A stretch of DNA of 15,918 bases from NCBI GenBank assembly GCA_027858455.1, contig JAQICQ010000115.1, positions 1 through 15,918 of the forward strand, written 5' to 3'. Positions 1 through 6,171 of this stretch are shown here, piece by piece (position 1 is the first letter of the stretch; each line of letters begins with the position of its first letter). This stretch comes from Elusimicrobiota bacterium. GTDB lineage: Bacteria > CG03 > SLGR01 > JAGXOG01. Both the position numbers and the translations under genes were made by a program. The notes beneath the pieces were generated by a model. It saw nothing but the letters and a program-made list of their open reading frames with translations. It was not told where the DNA came from and searched no databases.

Positions 1-165
1 AATCCAACTAAATTTCACCTTATGTCATTAAATTATATCACAAAATATTTTGTATTACAAATACAGGTGGCTCTATGTCAAAAATATTATTTTTTCATAT
101 ATATCCGTAAAATACAAATTATTTTTTATTCTTCTAATATTCTTAATCGCCTGATGATTTATCTG
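1..165. other. Left-edge stretch without a gene
   Basis: These 165 bp follow the stop of the SDR gene and are very AT-rich. Apart from the candidate promoter and palindromes at 32-61, nothing clear is visible. The best hairpin after the SDR stop, around 147-159, has a stem of only about 4 bp and no U-tract, so no Rho-independent terminator is called. Confidence 0.6.
32..60 (-). promoter_or_regulatory. Candidate promoter reading out of the left edge, with a palindrome in its spacer
   Basis: On the minus strand TTGTAA (55-60), a 17-bp spacer and a perfect TATAAT (32-37) form a plausible promoter for a gene beyond the window. The spacer contains ACAAAATATTTTGT (40-53), a perfect 14-bp palindrome, overlapped by the inverted repeat TTTGTA-T-TACAAA (49-61). 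This could be an operator. The area is very AT-rich, so chance matches are possible. Confidence 0.4.
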
Positions 166-888
166 TTATCTTTTTTTGCGCGTCCAGGTTGATAATACTA
201 TTTCATCCAGATAAGCATTATCTTCCATATTAAGTATATAACCGACAGCGCGGGAAACCTCATCCGGCGACATCATCCAATCCATACCGGCCGGATTCCC
301 TTTTTGAAAATCCGTCGCAACCGAAGCCGGACATATAGCGGTAACTTTTACATTACAACCTTTTCCTTCTATAGCAAGACTTTTTAAAAAACCCAGCGCA
401 CCCCATTTTGAAGCGCAGTATGCAGCCCGTAATAAAAATGCCTTTTTCCCGGCCTTCGATACTATTCCAATTATATTTCCGCTCCCCTGTTCTTTCATAA
501 TCTTCATTGCTTCTGTTGCCGTTATAAATAGACCGGTAAGGTTTGTATCTATATCCCGACTCCACTGTTTGAGCGATGTTTCGGTAGCTTTAGCCAAAGT
601 AGCCGCTCCGGCGTTTGGAATACATATATCGAGCCGTCCGTAATCTTTCTTTATCTTTTTAAAAATTTCTATCTGTTCTTTATGCGATCTAACATCACAA
701 CTTCGACCATTACATCTATCATTAAATTTCTGCAATTCTTTTACGGTTTCCTCTATTTTATCTTTGTCTCGCGCCGTAATAAAAACATCCGCCCCTCTTT
801 CAGCAAGATAAAGAGCTATACTTTTCCCTATACCGCGATTACCTCCCGTAACAAGCGCAACTTTACCACTAAAATTAGATTTCCCCAT
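166..888 (-). CDS. SDR-family NAD(P)-dependent oxidoreductase
   Basis: A 240-residue classical short-chain dehydrogenase with a Rossmann fold. The cofactor loop is TGGNRGIG (14-21), Asp65 lies in SCDVRS, the structural motif is NAG (92-94), and the catalytic set is Asn116, Ser144, Tyr157 and Lys161 (YCASK). ARDKDK after the second strand has Arg40, and this, with NRG in the loop, mildly favours NADP(H). The substrate cannot be told; family members reduce 3-oxoacyl carriers, sugars and many carbonyls. The frame is open to an ATG at 939 inside rsmA, but GGAGG lies 6 nt before ATG 888 and the fold begins just after that Met, so 888 is used. This leaves 37 bp after rsmA. It is the last gene of the run; no strong terminator follows. 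Confidence 0.92.
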   Translation of the reverse strand: MGKSNFSGKVALVTGGNRGIGKSIALYLAERGADVFITARDKDKIEETVKELQKFNDRCNGRSCDVRSHKEQIEIFKKIKKDYGRLDICIPNAGAATLAKATETSLKQWSRDIDTNLTGLFITATEAMKIMKEQGSGNIIGIVSKAGKKAFLLRAAYCASKWGALGFLKSLAIEGKGCNVKVTAICPASVATDFQKGNPAGMDWMMSPDEVSRAVGYILNMEDNAYLDEIVLSTWTRKKR

Positions 889-894
889 TTTTGT

Positions 895-899
895 CCTCC
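895..899 (-). promoter_or_regulatory. Ribosome binding site that decides the SDR start
   Basis: GGAGG lies 6 nt before the ATG at 888. The alternative in-frame ATG at 939 has no such site and would add 17 residues outside the fold. Confidence 0.75.
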
Positions 900-925
900 A
901 TTTTAATAAAAATCTCGTATATTCT

Positions 926-1708
926 TTATAAAACACCACGTTTTATAAATATTTCAGTCAGGTTTTTGTAACTTTCAATATCCAGCTGGTGCGGACGCAA
1001 TCCGGGCTTTACGCCGGCTTCTGTTAAAATATCTTTGAATTCATCTGTTGATAAATCGAAATAACTGCAAAAATTATTTTTTATCTTTTTTCTTTTTCTG
1101 CTGAAAGCCACAGAAACTATTTTAAAGAAACTTTCTGAAGGCGGTTCCTTAATTCTTGTAAATTTTATCACAGCCGACTCTATTTTCGGAGGCGGTGAAA
1201 AATTATTCCTATCCACCTTAAGTGCAATCTCCGGATAAGAAACACTGCGGCATAATATACTAAAAGCAGAATAGTTACTGCTCGCGGGTTGGGCCACCGC
1301 ACGCTCGGCAACAGCTAAGGGAACCATAAAAACAGCTATATTCCATTTTTTACTTTTTTTTATTATTTTCTCTATTATTTTACCCGTTAGATGATAAGGC
1401 AAATTCCCGCATATTTTACTATATTCAACGCCCGCTAAGTCAAATTCCATAAAATCTTCATGGTAAATATCTATCTTTTTTTTATTAAAATCAGCCTTTT
1501 TTTTCGACTGCCTCAAGTATTTTACCATATCTTCATCTATCTCAACAGCAACTACATGCGCTCCGGCCTCTATAAGATAAGCAGTCAAAAAACCTTTACC
1601 CGGACCTATTTCCAAAATATTCTCGGATTTTTTTATTGCCAGCTGCGCGACAATCTTATCTGCGATTAACGGATTCTCTAAAAAATGCTGACCTAAAGGT
1701 TCCCCCAT
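926..1708 (-). CDS. rsmA: 16S rRNA (adenine(1518)-N6/adenine(1519)-N6)-dimethyltransferase
   Basis: KsgA/RsmA dimethylates two adjacent adenines near the 3' end of 16S rRNA during small-subunit assembly, using S-adenosylmethionine. The protein has 260 residues, close to family length. It begins GEPLGQHFLENP, in place of the usual GQNFL. The SAM-binding motif is ILEIGPGKGFLT (31-42), with Glu56 as the ribose-binding acid and HEDFMEFD (83-90) after it. The catalytic NLPY is at 102-105 in CGNLPYHLTGKI. The C-terminal domain has FSPPPKIESAV and ends GVKPGLRPHQLDIESYKNL. The usual VQKEVAER is replaced by VPLAVAERAVA. The ATG overlaps the pdxA stop (TAATG). pdxA-ksgA adjacency is well known in proteobacteria, which supports both calls. 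Confidence 0.94.
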   Translation of the reverse strand: MGEPLGQHFLENPLIADKIVAQLAIKKSENILEIGPGKGFLTAYLIEAGAHVVAVEIDEDMVKYLRQSKKKADFNKKKIDIYHEDFMEFDLAGVEYSKICGNLPYHLTGKIIEKIIKKSKKWNIAVFMVPLAVAERAVAQPASSNYSAFSILCRSVSYPEIALKVDRNNFSPPPKIESAVIKFTRIKEPPSESFFKIVSVAFSRKRKKIKNNFCSYFDLSTDEFKDILTEAGVKPGLRPHQLDIESYKNLTEIFIKRGVL

Positions 1709-2646
1709 TATTCTATAAGCTCTTCAGCTAATTTTATGGCTGCTTCCATACTTTTATAATCAGCTTTATTTTTTCCGGTCATATCAATTGCCGGACCGTG
1801 GTCGGGAGATGTCCTTATAAATTTCAATCCCAGAGTGAGATTTACTGTCGGTTTAAATGCGGTTTTTACCGCAGGCAGAATCTGGTCGTGATACGAAGAA
1901 ACAATAAAATCATATTTCTTTAAATTTTCTTTGCGGAGGGCTGCTTCAGCGCTCACTACAGGGCCGACATTAATTCCGACAGATTTAAGATAATTAATTG
2001 CAGGCCGGTATATATCCTTTTCCTGATTTCCTATAAGACCCGAATCCCCCGCATGAGGATTTAAACCAACAATTAAATAATTCGGGCTCTTATAACCAAA
2101 CAATCTTTTTATATGACGGTCAATATTTTCTATATGCTTAATAATTTTTTGCGTAGTTATTTGACCTGCGACTTTCTCCAGCGCAATATGGCGGGTAAGC
2201 AGAGACATTTTCAGCCCTTTTGCGATAAATACCATCTCCGGAGAAGACGAATTACAAAGTCGGGCAATATATTCTGTATGCCCGGTAAAATCTTTCTCTG
2301 CGTCAGAGACTATCTTTTTTTCAACCGGAGCGGTCACAAGCCCCCCTGCGGACTGCCCCACAGTAAATTCAACAGCTTTTTTAATATAATTTAATGAATC
2401 TTTGCCGGGATGGCCGGTTGATTTTATAGGATAGTATAATATTTTTCCGGGTTTCTTTGATTCAGAATTGTATTTTAAAATTTCAGTTCTGTATTTTTTT
2501 GCGTATTGGTTTAAAATGTCCCCGTCCCCGGTTATTATAAAGCACACACGATTTGACATATCAGGCAGAAGATGCTTTAAAGACTTAAATATAATTTCCG
2601 GCCCGATGCCCCGGGGGTCCCCCATAGACATATTGAGAGTCTTCAC
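1708..2646 (-). CDS. pdxA: 4-hydroxythreonine-4-phosphate dehydrogenase
   Basis: A 312-residue NAD-dependent enzyme of the deoxyxylulose-5-phosphate-independent-precursor branch of vitamin B6 synthesis; its product is used by PdxJ. The N-terminus has the family stretch MGDPRGIGPEI (8-18). The three metal-binding histidines are visible in LLTRHIALEKVA (His153), GLNPHAGDSG (His198) and SPDHGPAIDMTG (His283). SYHDQILPAVK and NLTLGLKFIRTS also match. One conserved stretch is altered: the usual GPxxADT is GPVVSAEA at 228-235. Related PdxA2/dehydrogenase proteins act in other pathways, so the substrate is not certain. It starts with GTG at 2646, in a GTGA overlap with the preceding TGA stop; starting here keeps the first family strand. 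Its TAA overlaps the rsmA ATG by one base. Confidence 0.92.
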   Translation of the reverse strand: MKTLNMSMGDPRGIGPEIIFKSLKHLLPDMSNRVCFIITGDGDILNQYAKKYRTEILKYNSESKKPGKILYYPIKSTGHPGKDSLNYIKKAVEFTVGQSAGGLVTAPVEKKIVSDAEKDFTGHTEYIARLCNSSSPEMVFIAKGLKMSLLTRHIALEKVAGQITTQKIIKHIENIDRHIKRLFGYKSPNYLIVGLNPHAGDSGLIGNQEKDIYRPAINYLKSVGINVGPVVSAEAALRKENLKKYDFIVSSYHDQILPAVKTAFKPTVNLTLGLKFIRTSPDHGPAIDMTGKNKADYKSMEAAIKLAEELIE

Positions 2647-3176
2647 TTTCCTATGCCTAAAAACGCTTTTATCTTTTCGGAAAGTTTCTCTTCGGAAAGT
2701 TTCTCCTTTTTTTCAGGTAACGGTTGAAATTTTAATCTTCTTTTTAATAGTTCTGTATTAGTTTTCCTCTTAGCTAAAACATCTGCCAGAAGATCGCAAA
2801 TCCGGGGTTGGTTCATAACTAAAGAGCTAAAATTATTTTTAGATAACCTGAACAGTTTGACTTCAGTCGCGCTTTTGACGGTTGCCGTAGCTTTGGCTCC
2901 GGTTAAAAGCGACATTTCGCCGAAATATTCCCCGCGGATCGCAGAAGCAATTTTTTTTGTTTTCTCGGACTCGGTAACTAAAACATCCAGCCGGCCGGAA
3001 AAGACCAGATAAAATGCTTCTCCGGACTGATTTTGAAATATTACAGGCGTTTCTTCGGGAAAGGTCACTACGCTAAAAGCATTCTTTAACTCACTCTTTA
3101 TATTTTCGGGAAGAACTTTAAAAATATCAACATTGTCAAGAAGTATTTTCAGATCGCCGGCATCTGTTTTTTTCAT
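2643..3176 (-). CDS. Stand-alone cyclic-nucleotide-binding-fold protein
   Basis: A 177-residue soluble protein with one CRP-type cyclic-nucleotide-binding barrel at about residues 8-125. The barrel includes FSGRLDVLV and the phosphate-binding-cassette region EYFGEMSLLTGAKATATV (83-100). The cassette glutamate is present (Glu87), but the arginine that grips the cyclic phosphate in CRP or PKA falls at Ala96, with a lysine at 95. Binding of cAMP or cGMP is therefore doubtful. There is no helix-turn-helix after the barrel, only a helix and a lysine/glutamate-rich tail with a duplicated EKLSE unit (about 158-167). It is thus a sensor or scaffold without a visible output domain rather than a CRP-type regulator. 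GGGG lies 7 nt before the ATG, which is one base after the uridylyltransferase stop. Its stop overlaps the pdxA GTG start by 4 nt. The partner is unknown. Confidence 0.85.
   Translation of the reverse strand: MKKTDAGDLKILLDNVDIFKVLPENIKSELKNAFSVVTFPEETPVIFQNQSGEAFYLVFSGRLDVLVTESEKTKKIASAIRGEYFGEMSLLTGAKATATVKSATEVKLFRLSKNNFSSLVMNQPRICDLLADVLAKRKTNTELLKRRLKFQPLPEKKEKLSEEKLSEKIKAFLGIGK
2676..2705. repeat. 15-bp tandem duplication near the end of the cyclic-nucleotide-fold gene
   Basis: TTCGGAAAGTTTCTC occurs twice in direct succession without a mismatch (2676-2690 and 2691-2705). It codes for a doubled EKLSE unit in the charged C-terminal tail. A perfect copy suggests a recent event. Confidence 0.95.
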
Positions 3177-3177
3177 C

Positions 3178-4257
3178 TTAATACCCCATCAGGCTTTTTA
3201 GTTTAGATCTGTTCTCCTCTAAATCCTCCGACCGTTTTATCGGGAAAAACCTTTCCGAACGGTCTACCTTTAAAAAACCGGTTTCTAAAACTCCGGTAAG
3301 GTCTCCAGCCAGGTGTTCAAACTGTATAACTTCACTGCCGTCAACTTCTTTTTCTACTACATACCACGGCAAATTAAAATTTCTGCCTATTCCGGAAGCA
3401 TTCATCCAGTAAGTTGAACAGTTAAAGACCGGTATAGCGGAATCATCAAACTCCGGAGGAAAAGAGAACCCTTCAACAAGTTTTAAGCGGCCGTCAACTA
3501 CAGCCGGAGCGCCGCCTTCATCGCCGGGCTCTTTTTGAGCCACTTCTGCCGTTAATTCCACAGATTTAGAGATGTGCCTGCCAAGTATAGCCGGATCTAC
3601 TCTCGCCCCGAGATTGTCTACATTAGAAAAGAAAACATATCTGCCTCCGGCGCTGATGAATTTTTCAAGCATACCGCTCTCTTTAAATGCATACGGAAAA
3701 TCACCGTGGCCGGGACCGTAATAAGAATTTTTTTCCTCGGCGGGCTCATCGGTGGGCTGAAAAGAACTTCCGTCAGGGTTAATCCGGGGCGCGATAAACT
3801 GATTAAACATTTTGATATTTTCGCGTGCTCCGAAATAATTGTTTTTCTCAAAATGCTCCCTGGTTTTTTGCTCTGTTGAAAAAGAATTCATAATATAAAA
3901 CTTTATATTATCTGAAACTTTTAAAGAATCCCTTATTTTTAATTCCAAAAAACTCTTACCGTCAAAAACCTCAACCGTACCTTTTACCACCCCCCCGAAA
4001 CGGGTAGCCATGCCGCCGTATAAAATAACTACCCCGAGCCGGCCTTTTTTGATAGCGTTAATCCCTTTTTCATGATAATGATTATAGTCCTCGCGGCCGG
4101 CCGGTGGAAGCTCTTTAAAACTCTCTGCCGGAGGAAACTCGATATTACCCTTAATAACATTGCTGTCCTTTGTAAATTCTCCGTCAGAATAGCTCTTTAT
4201 GAGACCCTCTATCTGCTCCTTCTGATATTTATATTTAGTTAACATTTCTTTTCCCAT
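3178..4257 (-). CDS. UTP--sugar-1-phosphate uridylyltransferase (UDPGP family)
   Basis: A cytoplasmic nucleotidyltransferase of the eukaryote-like UDP-glucose/UDP-N-acetylglucosamine pyrophosphorylase family, which makes UDP-sugars from UTP and a sugar-1-phosphate. With the chosen start it has 359 residues. The nucleotide-binding loop is VVILYGGMATRFGGVVKG (about 76-93; the GG, Arg and Lys92 positions fit the family). GPGHGDFPYAF (181-191) and FFSNVDNLGA (209-218) give the sugar and metal sites. The exact sugar cannot be read from sequence; glucose is a guess from the family. The frame is open back to an ATG at 4311, but that would overlap the SurA-like gene by 44 nt with no ribosome site. 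ATG 4257 has GGAG 13 nt upstream, within the last codons of the preceding gene, and ATG 4245 is also possible, so the start is uncertain by a few codons. Confidence 0.82.
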   Translation of the reverse strand: MGKEMLTKYKYQKEQIEGLIKSYSDGEFTKDSNVIKGNIEFPPAESFKELPPAGREDYNHYHEKGINAIKKGRLGVVILYGGMATRFGGVVKGTVEVFDGKSFLELKIRDSLKVSDNIKFYIMNSFSTEQKTREHFEKNNYFGARENIKMFNQFIAPRINPDGSSFQPTDEPAEEKNSYYGPGHGDFPYAFKESGMLEKFISAGGRYVFFSNVDNLGARVDPAILGRHISKSVELTAEVAQKEPGDEGGAPAVVDGRLKLVEGFSFPPEFDDSAIPVFNCSTYWMNASGIGRNFNLPWYVVEKEVDGSEVIQFEHLAGDLTGVLETGFLKVDRSERFFPIKRSEDLEENRSKLKSLMGY

Positions 4258-4267
4258 ATCTATAAGG

Positions 4268-5242
4268 TTACTCCGATTTAAACAACTGTTTTGATACCTT
4301 AGCTTCATCACGAAGGTTACGCAAGAAAGTTTCGTACTTTTCTTTCATTCTCTCCTGATACAATAAATTTTTAAGTGTATCCCGGGCTTCCGCAAAGGTC
4401 TTTTTTTCTGAACTTTTCCGGCCGGTAACTTTTATTATATGGTATCCAAACATGGTCTTTACAGGTTTGGTTATATCGCCGACCCTTAGGTCGAAAGCCG
4501 CGTCTTCAAATTCCTCGACCATCTCACCACGCGAAAAATACCCCAGACTTCCTCCCCGGGCAGACGATGGGCCTTCCGAATATTCTTCCGCATATTTACT
4601 AAATTTATCAGAACTATTTTTAACTTTTTTATATATCTCATTGGTTTTTTCCAGGGCTTCTTTTTCAGATTTATCGTCTGTCCGTATAAGTATATGCCGC
4701 GCTTCAACAGCTTCCGGGGAAACCATCTCTTCTTCATTATCCTTATAATATTTCCTTGTATCTTCTTCGGTAGGCACGGAAACTTTTGATTTAACTTCCT
4801 GGTTAATGAGTTTTATCACTTTAAGCTGTTCGGCAATATTCTGCCGGAATTTTTCTCCGGAATACCCCTGACCTGAAAGTTCATTCTGAAACTCCATTTC
4901 TGTACCGAATCTTTCTTTTATCTCGTCTACCCCATTGTCTAATTCCGTATCACTGACATATATATCTTTTGCCTGCGACTCCTGGAGGAGCAGCTTTTCA
5001 TCTATCATCTGGCTAAGCAGTTCTTCTTTTATAAGTTTTATCTTTTCTTCTCTGTCAGACACAGAAAGTGATTTTTGATATTCATTAATTATAGGTTCAG
5101 CGCGTTTATTAAACTCGGACAATAAAATAACTTCATTATTAATCCGTGCCACGACCCTGTCTACCTCTTTTTCAGCGGCATTTGCAACTACCTGCCCTAA
5201 TATTAATATCCCTAAGAGCGCATTAGTTAACTTCTTTATCAT
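4268..5242 (-). CDS. SurA-like periplasmic peptidyl-prolyl isomerase
   Basis: A 324-residue exported chaperone/isomerase. Residues 1-22 form a signal peptide ending VANA, probably cut there; there is no lipobox. The SurA N-terminal domain follows (VDRVVARINNEVILLSEF, about residues 27-44, and a helical region to about 150). A single parvulin domain spans about 177-274 (ARHILIRTDD, RGGSLGYFSRGEM, FGYHIIKVTGRK). E. coli SurA has two parvulin domains, so this is the shorter one-domain form. The start at 5242 is chosen over the in-frame ATG at 5263 because AGGAGG lies 6 nt upstream and the signal peptide begins there. It overlaps the preceding lipoprotein PPIase by 20 nt, so the two are very likely translated together. 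Its clients may include the barrel protein coded upstream, but this is inference. Confidence 0.9.
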   Translation of the reverse strand: MIKKLTNALLGILILGQVVANAAEKEVDRVVARINNEVILLSEFNKRAEPIINEYQKSLSVSDREEKIKLIKEELLSQMIDEKLLLQESQAKDIYVSDTELDNGVDEIKERFGTEMEFQNELSGQGYSGEKFRQNIAEQLKVIKLINQEVKSKVSVPTEEDTRKYYKDNEEEMVSPEAVEARHILIRTDDKSEKEALEKTNEIYKKVKNSSDKFSKYAEEYSEGPSSARGGSLGYFSRGEMVEEFEDAAFDLRVGDITKPVKTMFGYHIIKVTGRKSSEKKTFAEARDTLKNLLYQERMKEKYETFLRNLRDEAKVSKQLFKSE

Positions 5243-6098
5243 TCTCTTCCTCCTTATATTCATCTTTATTGCTTAATTTAATACTGTCTAATACATTGTA
5301 ATCAACTCTTACATTATACTCTTTGCGGTAATTTTCTATAAGAGAATCAAAACGCTGCTGCCGGAGTATCCTTTTTATGTTTTCTTTTGCTTCTTCAAAT
5401 GATTTTTTGTTTCCGCGGCGTTTCCCTGTCAATTTAACTATATGATACCCAAACTGAGTTTTAACTATATCACTTACCTGCCCTACTCTTTGAAGCTCAA
5501 AAATAGCTTCCTCAAAAGCAAGTTCTGACATTTCTCCGCGGGCAATATAACCGAGGTCCCCTCCGTTTATAGCAGTCACAGTATCTATTGATTCCTCCCT
5601 CGCCATCGACCCAAACGATGTGCCGCGCTGTATCTTTCCTAAGACTTCTTCCGCTTTATTTTGGCTGCTCATAAGAATATGACTCACCTTAACTTCCCGG
5701 GGATTAATATATTTATCTTTATTTTTTTCATAATAGCTCCGCAAGTCCTGGTCTGATATGGTAATCTCAGATTTTTGGAGTTCATCCATGGCCGCGGCAA
5801 GCATAATCTCTCTTTTTAAATTTTCAAGCTGCTTTACTACTTCCTGTTTTTTATCCAGATTAAGTTCATAGGCTTTTTTAAGAAGGACTTCTTCTTTTAT
5901 CATACTTGAAAGATACTGCCTCTTACCTCCCCGGGTAGCGATAAACCCCATATAATATTCCGGTATACCCTCAAGCCTTCTTTTAAAATCTTCGACCGTT
6001 ATTTTTCTGTTGTTAACATGCGCTATTACATCTTCTTTTCGGGAACACCCCCCTAAAAACAATAGACCCATAAAAACAATTATAATATATTTTTTCAT
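5223..6098 (-). CDS. Parvulin-type peptidyl-prolyl isomerase, lipoprotein (PrsA/SurA-like)
   Basis: A 291-residue envelope folding factor. Residues 1-17 form a lipoprotein signal ending in the lipobox LGGC, so Cys18 would be lipidated. Ser at +2 is not an inner-membrane retention signal in the proteobacterial Lol rule. Residues about 21-125 resemble a SurA-N/chaperone region (VIAHVNNRKITVEDF). Residues about 136-227 form one parvulin domain (VSHILMSS, GGDLGYIARGEM, FGYHIVKLTGKR). A charged helical tail follows. The start at 6098 is chosen over an upstream in-frame ATG at 6128 because AGGAAGAG lies 8 nt before it and it begins directly with the signal peptide; the upstream ATG has no ribosome site. 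Its 3' end overlaps the next PPIase gene by 20 nt. It probably helps fold exported or outer-membrane proteins. Confidence 0.9.
   Translation of the reverse strand: MKKYIIIVFMGLLFLGGCSRKEDVIAHVNNRKITVEDFKRRLEGIPEYYMGFIATRGGKRQYLSSMIKEEVLLKKAYELNLDKKQEVVKQLENLKREIMLAAAMDELQKSEITISDQDLRSYYEKNKDKYINPREVKVSHILMSSQNKAEEVLGKIQRGTSFGSMAREESIDTVTAINGGDLGYIARGEMSELAFEEAIFELQRVGQVSDIVKTQFGYHIVKLTGKRRGNKKSFEEAKENIKRILRQQRFDSLIENYRKEYNVRVDYNVLDSIKLSNKDEYKEEENDKEVN
5249..5254 (-). promoter_or_regulatory. Ribosome binding site that decides the SurA-like gene start
   Basis: AGGAGG lies 6 nt before the ATG at 5242, within the last codons of the upstream PPIase gene. The in-frame ATG at 5263 lies before this site and is therefore less likely. 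Confidence 0.8.
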
Positions 6099-6106
6099 TT
6101 CTTTAT

Positions 6107-6114
6107 CTCTTCCT
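6107..6114 (-). promoter_or_regulatory. Ribosome binding site that decides the lipoprotein PPIase start
   Basis: AGGAAGAG lies 8 nt before the ATG at 6098. It sits downstream of the alternative ATG at 6128, which has only AT-rich sequence before it. Confidence 0.7.
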
Positions 6115-6138
6115 TTCTTACATTTCAATAATTTATAT

Positions 6139-6168
6139 ATAATAACATAAATTAAACTTCAAAATCAA
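6139..6168 (-). promoter_or_regulatory. Candidate sigma-70-type promoter before the PPIase pair
   Basis: The 73-bp gap between apgM and the lipoprotein PPIase gene contains TTGATT (6163-6168), an 18-bp spacer and TATTAT (6139-6144), four and five matches out of six to the usual -35 and -10. It lies 40 bp before the ATG at 6098. It is the only internal gap of useful size. AT-rich DNA gives such matches by chance, so support is moderate. Confidence 0.4.
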
Positions 6169-6171
6169 AGT

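Noticed and set aside
75..110. Plus-strand mini-gene MSKILFFHIYP with AGGTGG just upstream
   Set aside because: Only 11 codons, spacing of the purine tract is short, and nothing around it supports a leader peptide or attenuator.
140..166. Hairpin after the SDR stop as a terminator
   Set aside because: The stem is only about 4 bp and no run of U follows.
3574..3879. Plus-strand open frame inside the uridylyltransferase gene
   Set aside because: It is a shadow of a well-supported gene, with no motif or ribosome site; the same holds for the other plus-strand frames.
3178..4311. Uridylyltransferase starting at ATG 4311
   Set aside because: It would overlap the SurA-like gene by 44 nt without a ribosome site, and the extra residues do not resemble the family.
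5223..6128. Lipoprotein PPIase starting at ATG 6128
   Set aside because: It puts ten charged residues before the signal peptide and lacks a ribosome site, while ATG 6098 has AGGAAGAG at 8 nt.
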